A stretch of DNA of 27,615 nt from Methylococcaceae bacterium UBA7658 (GTDB lineage Bacteria > Pseudomonadota > Gammaproteobacteria > Methylococcales > Methylomonadaceae). Below the pieces are notes generated by a model that had not been told where the DNA came from, did not search any database, and saw nothing but the letters and a program-made list of their open reading frames with translations. The stretch lies in NCBI GenBank assembly GCA_002483425.1, contig DLHW01000070.1, forward strand, positions 74,303 through 101,917, written 5' to 3'. This document shows, piece after piece, positions 20,765 to 27,615 of this stretch. Positions within the stretch are counted from its first letter, which is position 1, and every line of letters begins with the position of its first letter. The position numbers and the translations under genes are program-made.

Positions 20765-22363
20765 ATGACAAACTCAATACCTATACTACTGGGCAGCCTG
20801 GCTGCGGTTTACTTATTATGGTTCGTAAGCTGGCTGGTGCTTGGTCATGAGTTCTTCGGACCGGTATCTTATAACTGGGACGAAAGTCTGGTGGCAATCG
20901 TCGCAGCCTTTACCGCTTTCATAATAGCCCGGCGAGTCCCCGCACCTTATCCGGTCTTTCTTGTCATGATTGGGTTCGGCTTAATGATGCTTGCTGGATC
21001 CTGGGTTACTTATGATCCTAACGGTATTCACCCGTTTTTTAGCGGCAATGGGCAAGGCGCGCCTAATTATTCGGACATAAGTTACGCCTTGTTTGTATAC
21101 TTATGGGTCTGTGCGTGGGGATATTTGGCGCTTGAATTATGGCGGCTGCAGCCGCCCTCCCTGCTTACCGGGTTGGTCTTCGTCCTATTAATGCTAGGTT
21201 TAGCCGTCATCCTCATAAATTTCTATTATCCGGAATACCGGTCATTGGTGGATACGATCTCGGGCCGGCTCGACGCCACAACTTCCGGACTTGAATTCCT
21301 CGCGCTCATTATTGGTTTGGCGTGTATTTTAATGGGGCAATTAGCAACGGTTACTTGGATGCTGTTAGCGACTGGACTGCTAGTCGCTAGCGATATGGCT
21401 TATAGCGAGGCGGCGGTTCCCATCGCTATTGAGCCGGTATGGATGCTAGGACAATTTCTGTTGCTTGCCGCGATAATCGTTCTGCCGGATGCGCTGCGAT
21501 TTGTTTCGCTTCAACCGGCGGTGCAATCCGGTTTGAACCAGTACGGTGAGCGGCAGCGCTCGGCCTTATCTGGTCTTCTCATCCTTATCTCGGTTGGCGG
21601 TGTACTTCTATCTGCAACTCTTGGACTGATTTCGGCGCATCCGGTTTGGAAGTCGTTTTTTTCGGTTGTATTTATTGTGACCCTTGTCGCAGCCATGGTG
21701 TGGCTCACCGATCGTTTTGACGAAACGGTGCGTTACCTGAAAACGTTCGCAAGGCGATTGCACCAGCAGCTGACATCCGAAGATTGGCGGGAAGCAAATC
21801 CCCGTATCCGGATGATGCTGTACTCAACCGGATTGGGCGGTTACTTGGACTCGCTTTGCGAAACGGCGGCCCGGTTAAAGCAAGATGTAATTTTTTTGGG
21901 GCCCGAGCGGCTTTATCCCATGCCTAAACTAACAGACGGACAAAAAAACATCCGTTGTTTCCTTGTGATGCCTTTTAGCAGCGAATGGTCGGACAATGTT
22001 CATACAGCGTTGTCCAGCGCCTGTAAAGCCTTGGCTGTCCAACCCTTGCGCGGGGACGATTTGTTCACGCCAACCGACATTCTCGTGGACATTTGGCATA
22101 GCCTGAATAGTTCGGATTTTGTTATTGCCGACATTACTGGAAGAAATCCGAATGTGCTTTATGAACTCGGCATAGCTCACACATTAGCAAAGCCTGTGCT
22201 GATTATTTCGAGAAACGCCGCCGATATTCCAATCGATCTCAGTACCCGCCGCGTCATTCTTTACGGACAGTCCGGCGGCGATTGGCGCGAAGACCTCGAA
22301 ATCAAAGTATCCAAGGCCATCCGTGAGATCTTGACGATGTACGGCGCGAATGCAATAGACTGA
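20765..22363 (+). CDS. Polytopic membrane protein with cytosolic nucleoside 2-deoxyribosyltransferase/TIR-like domain
   Basis: The 532-residue protein has eight or nine hydrophobic segments in its first 315 residues, resembling the multi-helix sensor modules in front of bacterial signalling domains. A linker (about 320-395) leads to a C-terminal domain (about 398-525) with the pattern CFLVMPFSSEW, LRGDDLFTPTDILVDIWHSL, VIADITGRNPNVLYELGIAH, PVLIISR and IPIDLSTRRVILY. This is the nucleoside 2-deoxyribosyltransferase-like/TIR-like fold, with the candidate nucleophile Glu in YELG. Related domains cleave N-glycosidic bonds of nucleotides or NAD and act as effectors in some anti-phage systems, so a membrane-bound NADase or nucleotide hydrolase is possible; the activity here is unproven. 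ATG at 20765 is preferred; TTG at 20744 is in frame. Neither has a good ribosome site. Confidence 0.8.
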   Translation: MTNSIPILLGSLAAVYLLWFVSWLVLGHEFFGPVSYNWDESLVAIVAAFTAFIIARRVPAPYPVFLVMIGFGLMMLAGSWVTYDPNGIHPFFSGNGQGAPNYSDISYALFVYLWVCAWGYLALELWRLQPPSLLTGLVFVLLMLGLAVILINFYYPEYRSLVDTISGRLDATTSGLEFLALIIGLACILMGQLATVTWMLLATGLLVASDMAYSEAAVPIAIEPVWMLGQFLLLAAIIVLPDALRFVSLQPAVQSGLNQYGERQRSALSGLLILISVGGVLLSATLGLISAHPVWKSFFSVVFIVTLVAAMVWLTDRFDETVRYLKTFARRLHQQLTSEDWREANPRIRMMLYSTGLGGYLDSLCETAARLKQDVIFLGPERLYPMPKLTDGQKNIRCFLVMPFSSEWSDNVHTALSSACKALAVQPLRGDDLFTPTDILVDIWHSLNSSDFVIADITGRNPNVLYELGIAHTLAKPVLIISRNAADIPIDLSTRRVILYGQSGGDWREDLEIKVSKAIREILTMYGANAID

Positions 22364-22409
22364 TCGCGGAAAATGGGCGGTTTTATAAAGTACCGGTTTT
22401 ATCGATCAG

Positions 22410-22438
22410 AAAAAACCTCAAATCCTGCCCGGTTTTTT
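22410..22438 (+). terminator. Weak terminator-like stem before nadK
   Basis: AAAAAACC (22410-22417) pairs with GGTTTTTT (22431-22438) around a 13-base loop, ending in T6. GGTTTT at 22395-22400 could compete for the same AAAACC. It would end the 20765-22363 transcript. Confidence 0.35.
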
Positions 22439-22439
22439 G

Positions 22440-22445
22440 TATAAT
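22440..22445 (+). promoter_or_regulatory. nadK: -10 box (TATAAT) of a likely nadK promoter
   Basis: A perfect TATAAT with the upstream TG lies 29 bp before the nadK ATG. No good -35 box is found at 17 bp; the TG dinucleotide could compensate as an extended -10 element. Confidence 0.4.
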
Positions 22446-22473
22446 CGGGCAATTTTCCTTTTGCCGTCAAGCC

Positions 22474-23355
22474 ATGCAGACTTCTTTTAAAACCATCGGT
22501 ATCCTAGGTAAGCCCAGCGATCCCGGCATTGCGGCAACGTTGAATGTTTTGTACGGTTATTTGAAACAGAATTACGCTGTAATAATCGATAACGATAGCG
22601 CCTCCGCCATTCATGGCTTTACTGTTGATGCCTGCGCTGTCGAGCAATTAGGCCGACGCTGCGATTTGGTAATCGCCATCGGCGGTGACGGCACCTTTTT
22701 AGCGGCTGCTCGGGTCACTGCCGATTACGATGTACCCGTCATAGGCATCAATCTCGGGCGGTTGGGTTTTTTAGCGGACATTTCACCGAACGAGTTGCCC
22801 GGCAAATTACACCGTATCTTACAAGGTGAGTTTATCGAGGAAAAACGATGCCTTTTGCACGCTAAAGTTATCCGAAATCAGCGCGTTATCCATGAAGAAA
22901 CGGCGTTTAACGAGGTTGCCATCCATCGCTGGGTGACGCCGAGCATGATCGAAATCGTCACCAAAATCGACAACGTGTTTTTAAATTCGCAGCGTTCCGA
23001 TGGGCTTATCGTCTCCACGCCTACCGGTTCGACCGCCTATTCCCTGTCGGCGGGCGGACCTATTTTGCACCCGGCATTGAACGCGTTAGTGCTGGTGCCG
23101 TTGAATCCGCATACCTTGTCCAACCGGCCTATCGTAATCGACGATTCGGTGGAAATCGAAATCGGCTTTTGCCAAACCAAACAAATTAATGCCTTAGTGA
23201 CCTGCGATCATGTTGAGATTCCCGATGTCCTGATTAGTGATAAAATTGTCATTAAAAAGCATCCTAAATCCGTTCGTATATTGCATCCCGAAGGCCATGA
23301 TTTTTTCCAGATCCTCAGAACTAAACTGAACTGGAGCGGCGGCTATCCGAATTAA
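22474..23355 (+). CDS. nadK: NAD kinase
   Basis: NAD kinase phosphorylates NAD to NADP and is the only route to NADP in most bacteria. The 293 residues match the E. coli enzyme (292). The catalytic/ATP-binding GGDGT is at 70-74 in LVIAIGGDGTFLAAAR. It is followed by VIGINLGRLGFL, the AFNEVAIHR motif, and SDGLIVSTPTGSTAYSLSAGGP, the NAD-binding signature split around the active site. The gene is complete. It is followed by recN after 6 bp, an arrangement common in gammaproteobacteria, so the two should be co-transcribed, with the agmatine deiminase-like gene as the third member. Confidence 0.96.
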   Translation: MQTSFKTIGILGKPSDPGIAATLNVLYGYLKQNYAVIIDNDSASAIHGFTVDACAVEQLGRRCDLVIAIGGDGTFLAAARVTADYDVPVIGINLGRLGFLADISPNELPGKLHRILQGEFIEEKRCLLHAKVIRNQRVIHEETAFNEVAIHRWVTPSMIEIVTKIDNVFLNSQRSDGLIVSTPTGSTAYSLSAGGPILHPALNALVLVPLNPHTLSNRPIVIDDSVEIEIGFCQTKQINALVTCDHVEIPDVLISDKIVIKKHPKSVRILHPEGHDFFQILRTKLNWSGGYPN

Positions 23356-23361
23356 ACCCAA

Positions 23362-25038
23362 ATGTTAGTTAACCTCAACATAATCGATCTGGCTGTAGTG
23401 AAAGCGCTTGATCTGGATCTTAATAAGGGCATGTCGGTGCTGACCGGCGAAACCGGCGCGGGTAAATCCATTCTGTTGACTGCGTTAGGGCTAGCATTAG
23501 GAGACCGCGCGGATTCGGGCTATGTCCGTCCGGATTGCAAACGCGCGGAAATCAACCTGGAATTCGATTTAACCGGTATTCCCAGCGCCGGGCAATGGCT
23601 GAAAGATAACGAACTTGAAGCTGAAGGGCATTGCTTGATACGGCGCATCGTCTCGGACGACGGACGCTCCAAGGCGTATATCAATAATCGCCCGGTTACG
23701 CTGCAAACACTGCAAGAACTGAGCGAAAAATTGGTGCAGATTCACGGGCAACATGCGCACTTGACGTTGCTGAATAGCGATGAACAACGCCGCTTGCTGG
23801 ATGTATTCGGCAAGAACCAGGTTTTGCTGGATAAGGTTAACGAGTGCTACCGGCAATGGCGGAAAGTTCACAAAGAATTGGAGAACTTGACCAAAGCGGG
23901 TGCCGACCAAGTCCAAAGAGAAGAGTTTTTACGTTACCAGATAGACGAATTGCAGCAATTGGATCTGGAAAATTTCAATTACGCGACGCTGTCGGAAGAA
24001 CACGACAGACTCGCCAATCTCGAAAATATCCTCGCCATCGGTCAGCGCCAAGTCGATAGTCTTTATGAGAACGACCAGCTTTCTGTCAATCAAATGTTAA
24101 ATCACAGTGTTAACGAAATTAGCCAAATTGCGCAATTCGCGCCGGAATTGAACGGAATCTGCGCCTTGTTATCGGAGGCGCAAATCCAAGCCGAGGAAGC
24201 CGCTTTGCAATTACGCCGTTTTTTGCAAGCCCAGGAAGCCGATCCGCAACGTATGACGATTTTGGAAAATCAGATCGGCGCGATTCAAAAGTTGAGCCGC
24301 AAACACCATGTCAACCCGGAGGCGTTACCCGGACTGGCGGTCAGCCTCGAACGCGAACTGGAAGGCTTGACCCATAGCAGCGAGCGCATCGCGGAACTTA
24401 CCGGTGAAACGGAACGGTTATTCCAGGATTATGACAAACTGGCTACGGAATTGTGTTTGAAACGGCGCGAACAAGCACACAAACTCCAGCAGCAAATTTC
24501 CGCGATGATCAAAGAATTGGGTATGCCGCAAGCGGAATTTGTGGTCAATTGCACTGCAACGGAAGACGGCCAGCCCAAACTCAACGGCAAGGATAAAATA
24601 GAATTCCTGGTCTGCTCCAACCCGGGCTTGCCGGCCAAACCTTTGGCGAAAGTCGCGTCCGGGGGCGAATTGTCCCGGATCAGTTTGGCGATCCAGGTCA
24701 GCACTTCCGGCGACAATACCACGCCCACCATGATTTTCGACGAAGTCGACGCCGGCATCGGCGGGGGTACGGCCGAAATTGTCGGGCAAAAGCTCCGCAG
24801 TCTGGGGCTTGGACGCCAGGTGATTTGCGTAACGCACTTGCCGCAAGTCGCCGCACAAGCCCATGCGCATCTTTATGTTGAAAAAAACAATACCACAGAT
24901 ATGACGTCTTCCACCGTCCGGTTGCTCGATCACGAAGAACGCGTCGAAGAAATCGCCCGTATGCTGGGAGGCGTCACCATCACCGAAAATACCCGGGCGC
25001 ACGCCAGGGAAATGTTACTGACAGGAAATAAACACTAA
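23362..25038 (+). CDS. recN: DNA repair protein RecN
   Basis: RecN is an SMC-like ATPase that acts in double-strand break repair and sister-chromatid cohesion, bound to the nucleoid. The 558 residues match the usual length (about 550). Walker A, TGETGAGKS, is at 28-36. A coiled-coil arm (about 150-390) separates the two ATPase halves, with QIHGQHAHLTLLN before it. The ABC signature KVASGGELSRISLAIQV and Walker B MIFDEVDAGIGGGTA follow, then the H-loop CVTHLPQVAAQAH. No LexA box was searched for in detail, and recN here lies only 6 bp after nadK, so it probably has no promoter of its own. Its TAA overlaps the next start by one base. Confidence 0.97.
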   Translation: MLVNLNIIDLAVVKALDLDLNKGMSVLTGETGAGKSILLTALGLALGDRADSGYVRPDCKRAEINLEFDLTGIPSAGQWLKDNELEAEGHCLIRRIVSDDGRSKAYINNRPVTLQTLQELSEKLVQIHGQHAHLTLLNSDEQRRLLDVFGKNQVLLDKVNECYRQWRKVHKELENLTKAGADQVQREEFLRYQIDELQQLDLENFNYATLSEEHDRLANLENILAIGQRQVDSLYENDQLSVNQMLNHSVNEISQIAQFAPELNGICALLSEAQIQAEEAALQLRRFLQAQEADPQRMTILENQIGAIQKLSRKHHVNPEALPGLAVSLERELEGLTHSSERIAELTGETERLFQDYDKLATELCLKRREQAHKLQQQISAMIKELGMPQAEFVVNCTATEDGQPKLNGKDKIEFLVCSNPGLPAKPLAKVASGGELSRISLAIQVSTSGDNTTPTMIFDEVDAGIGGGTAEIVGQKLRSLGLGRQVICVTHLPQVAAQAHAHLYVEKNNTTDMTSSTVRLLDHEERVEEIARMLGGVTITENTRAHAREMLLTGNKH

Positions 25039-26063
25039 TGATCCGCTTTCCAGCCGAATGGGAAAAACAATCCGCTGTCTTAATTGCTTGGCCTCATCGC
25101 ACCGGTGACTTCACCGCTCAGCTAGAGTCGGTCGAACAAACTTATCAATTTTTGGCGAAAACGATAACACAATATCAAAAATTGATTATTGTTTGCCACG
25201 ATGACGATCATCAACAGCACATCATAAATGCCGCAGGCGATAACGATCATATTTATTACATACAAGCTACGGTAAACGATACCTGGGTGAGGGATACGGT
25301 ATTTTTAACCGTCGAAAATAACGGTCAAATGGAACTGCTCAATTTTCGTTTTAACGGTTGGGGCAACAAATATGTCTATCACGAAGACGATGCGCTGAAT
25401 CATAAATTGTTGCCTCATAAGCCTTTTACCGGTCACACGCACAGAGATATCGACTTTGTCTTGGAAGGCGGTAGTATCGAAAGCGACGGCGAAGGCGCAA
25501 TACTAACGACTAATCAATGTCTGTTAAATCCGAATAGAAACAGTTCGCTCAATAAGGCGCAGATCGAGCGGCAGCTTAAGACATACCTGGGGGCTTCCCG
25601 GATTTTATGGTTGGATCAAGATGGTCTGGCTGGAGACGATACCGACGCCCATGTCGATACGCTGGCGCGGTTTTGTCCGGAATCGACGATTGTTTATACC
25701 GCTTGCGAGGATCGGCAAGACCGGCATTATAAGAGTCTGAAAAAGATGGAGAACCAATTAAAGATGTTCCGCACCGGGTCGAACGAACCTTATAACCTCA
25801 TTGCATTGCCTTTACCGAAACCTATTTACGACAACGAAGGACAGCGCTTGCCGGCTAATTACGCAAACTTTTTAATTATTAATGATGCAGTGTTAGTTCC
25901 CGTTTACGGCGATCCGATGGATGAGATCGCAATCGATAAGTTGAAGGCTTGTTTTGCCGGCCGCAAGATTATCCCGGTACCGTCACGGCCCTTGGTGTAT
26001 CAATACGGCAGCCTGCATTGCATGACGATGCAGTTTCCCGAAAAAATTTTCGCCGTTGTTTAA
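25038..26063 (+). CDS. aguA: Agmatine deiminase / peptidylarginine deiminase-family protein
   Basis: The family hydrolyses agmatine to N-carbamoylputrescine and ammonia, feeding putrescine synthesis. The 341 residues carry the guanidino-group motifs: NDTWVRDTVFL (usually TWMRD), LEGGSIESDG, DDTDAHVDTLARF (Asp and His of the active site), and the nucleophilic cysteine in YGSLHCMTMQFP near the C-terminus (about residue 329). The length is slightly short against AguA of about 360, and the start ATG at 25038 overlaps the recN stop (TAATG), so the gene is coupled to recN. A carbamoylputrescine amidase (aguB) is not present in the next 1.5 kb. A role in polyamine supply would fit speD elsewhere in the window. 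Confidence 0.85.
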   Translation: MIRFPAEWEKQSAVLIAWPHRTGDFTAQLESVEQTYQFLAKTITQYQKLIIVCHDDDHQQHIINAAGDNDHIYYIQATVNDTWVRDTVFLTVENNGQMELLNFRFNGWGNKYVYHEDDALNHKLLPHKPFTGHTHRDIDFVLEGGSIESDGEGAILTTNQCLLNPNRNSSLNKAQIERQLKTYLGASRILWLDQDGLAGDDTDAHVDTLARFCPESTIVYTACEDRQDRHYKSLKKMENQLKMFRTGSNEPYNLIALPLPKPIYDNEGQRLPANYANFLIINDAVLVPVYGDPMDEIAIDKLKACFAGRKIIPVPSRPLVYQYGSLHCMTMQFPEKIFAVV

Positions 26064-26221
26064 AGGATTTACAGGCCGGATATAGCGCTAAAAAAATTGA
26101 ATTAAATTTTGTTTTTTTGTTCTTAAGATTTTTATAAATTTTTCTATAACCCTACTACACTTAAAGCTAATATATTCGATGCTGAATTATCGATAGTGCC
26201 GCAGTTTGTCAATTAACCATC

Positions 26222-27615
26222 ATGTCTACTCCCAGTAAAACCCTTGAAAAGCGCCGCTACGCGCGGCATGGCGCAAAAGTCGAAGCTGTCATGGCGATCG
26301 GAGAATCCACCCCTATTCAATGCGTGATTCTCGATTTTTGCGAACAGGGTTTGTTCTTACAACTTAAAAAGCCATCATCGATTGGCCTTAAAAAAGGTAA
26401 GAGCGTTAAGATTTATTTTTCATCGCAGACGGGGGCGGAAAAAGAATATTTTCAAATCGACGCGCAAATAGCTCGAACCGCGGATGACGGAATCGGAGTA
26501 GTTTTCGAAAACATTTCCGATTCGATGTTTAACGCATTAAGGGAGTCCACGAATGTAGGCTCGATTGCAGGTTACTCGAAAAGCCCGAAATTTTATTTGA
26601 CGTCATCTAATCATGAACTGTTCAAAAACGCGTTCAGAGATTTACTAAACGAAAAATTGCCTTTGCTGATGAACGAGTTTATCAGCGATGCCGAAGACGA
26701 ATTGGAAAAAAAACCGGAATACGCCGAAAATTTTAAGGATGTTGCAGCTCAAGCCAATTTAACCACCTACTTAAGAATGAATAAAACTGGACTGATTGCC
26801 GATTTTTGTCAAGCGGTCACAGCCGAGCTGGATTTCACGGGTGAGAAAAGCGAACTAAAAACCACGATCAATAAAGACGCCGTCAATCTTTCGCTTGTCG
26901 AGAAAGAGGCCTTTGAGGATAGTTTAAACTTCAACACACTTATAAGACGGGTAAACACTTTGTTCAAAAACCAATTATATCAATTGGAATTGAAGTTGAG
27001 TTACGTGACGTGTTTCCCGCGTTACCTGATTAGAAATCCCATCGATCCGGAACGCCTTTGCGAGTGTTTCCGGAATCATATCGCCATCGTTGAAGACAGC
27101 AACGCCGTAAAAAAAACTCTCTATAAGGCGTTTCAGACGACTTTGACTGAACATTTGCCCGCCATATACAAAGCTTTTGACGAGCTTTTGGCAGAGCACG
27201 GAGCGCCTAACGATGCAGTTAAGGATATTGTGTGGAAAAAAAATTTTCCTTTATCCTCCAAACAAGACGGAGGGAATGCTCTTGCTTCCGGTCAGCCGCT
27301 GCCTTCGTTCGACAGCGATGAATACTATTACCCTGATCCTTCCGAGCTAAAAATTTCGGTCGCGCCACCTGCGCGACCCGCAGTACAACGCCCGCCCTTG
27401 AGCCAGACGGCAAATAAGCTGTTTAATCTCCTTAACCAAAATTTAGTTCACAGTCACAGTCAAGAAGGCCGTGACGATTACGACCACGCAAATAGGGTTC
27501 AATCGTCCGGTTCTTACGGCGGAACGGAGTATTCTCCCGAAGAATTATTGCTTGCCTTATCGAAACTGCAATCCTCAAAAAATGCCGAACAAATGCGGAA
27601 CGACACCTCCGCTTT
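26222..27615 (+). CDS. PilZ-DUF1631 protein, 5' part only
   Basis: An open frame starts with ATG at 26222 and runs past the right edge, giving at least 464 residues. The N-terminal 110 or so look like a PilZ domain: RRYARHG holds the RxxxR motif and LDFCEQGLFLQL corresponds to (D/N)xSxxG, here with Cys for Ser. PilZ domains bind cyclic di-GMP. The following part resembles the DUF1631 family (long helical protein of unknown function, often with PilZ at its N-terminus): HELFKNAFRDLLNEKLPLLM and LIRRVNTLFKNQLYQLE. A low-complexity proline-rich linker (about 375-410) then follows. No ribosome site is obvious, and the 158-bp upstream gap is AT-rich. It is not tightly linked to the agmatine deiminase gene. 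Confidence 0.75.
   Translation, partial: MSTPSKTLEKRRYARHGAKVEAVMAIGESTPIQCVILDFCEQGLFLQLKKPSSIGLKKGKSVKIYFSSQTGAEKEYFQIDAQIARTADDGIGVVFENISDSMFNALRESTNVGSIAGYSKSPKFYLTSSNHELFKNAFRDLLNEKLPLLMNEFISDAEDELEKKPEYAENFKDVAAQANLTTYLRMNKTGLIADFCQAVTAELDFTGEKSELKTTINKDAVNLSLVEKEAFEDSLNFNTLIRRVNTLFKNQLYQLELKLSYVTCFPRYLIRNPIDPERLCECFRNHIAIVEDSNAVKKTLYKAFQTTLTEHLPAIYKAFDELLAEHGAPNDAVKDIVWKKNFPLSSKQDGGNALASGQPLPSFDSDEYYYPDPSELKISVAPPARPAVQRPPLSQTANKLFNLLNQNLVHSHSQEGRDDYDHANRVQSSGSYGGTEYSPEELLLALSKLQSSKNAEQMRNDTSA

Noticed and set aside
23569..25002. Long minus-strand ORFs within recN (115-194 codons)
   Set aside because: Antisense shadows of a well-supported recN gene.

Overview
The window looks like chromosomal DNA of a gammaproteobacterium. 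A type I methanotroph (Methylococcales) is my best guess, from the overall protein flavour and gene mix, but no methane-oxidation gene is present to prove it. Supporting genes are an Escherichia-type SpeD, QueG/Nnr/TsaE/AmiC in near-enterobacterial order, a Clp/Vfr-like CRP homologue, NadK-RecN, and a PilZ-DUF1631 protein. I recognised no tRNA, rRNA, CRISPR array, prophage or intact insertion sequence.

Layout. 1-215: 5' end of purC (minus). 329-1168: djlA, convergent with a CRP-family regulator (1184-1852, minus). 1982-3218: osmC-like gene and speD, an apparent operon. 3331-3642: TRL-family lipoprotein. 3643-4281: gene-poor stretch ending in an IS remnant. 4282-8448 (minus strand, transcribed right to left): nnr, tsaE, amiC and three small or unknown genes. 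8484-9554: queG, divergent from nnr. 9564-9693: a 130-bp MITE-like element with a 9-bp target duplication. 9768-12272 (minus): an 834-residue RTX-type calcium-binding protein with a strong terminator. 12273-13516: 1.2 kb with no intact gene, holding a minus-strand terminator with a possible small RNA and the decayed C-terminus of a NikR-like regulator. 13517-15422: lipocalin, SRPBCC protein and CvfB-like S1 protein. 15590-18746: FecR-domain protein, OmpA-like lipoprotein and a CHASE2/HD-GYP protein, probably one signalling operon. 18797-20391: a tiny coupled ORF and a radical SAM/SPASM-like protein whose stop codon is formed by the edge of a second IS remnant. 20765-22363: a polytopic membrane protein with a cytosolic nucleoside-deoxyribosyltransferase/TIR-like domain. 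22474-26063: nadK, recN and an agmatine deiminase-like gene. 26222-end: start of a PilZ-DUF1631 protein.

How the genes fit together. Most are housekeeping: purine and NAD(P) synthesis, metabolite repair, tRNA modification, cell separation, DNA repair and polyamines. The accessory content sits at 9.5-13.4 kb and 15.6-22.4 kb. Cyclic nucleotide signalling recurs: a CRP homologue with altered ligand pocket, an HD-GYP phosphodiesterase behind a periplasmic sensor operon, and a PilZ protein. The strongest candidates for something undescribed are the membrane-anchored NDT/TIR-like protein, the tiny ORF coupled to the radical SAM gene, and the small RNA/NikR-remnant intergenic region.
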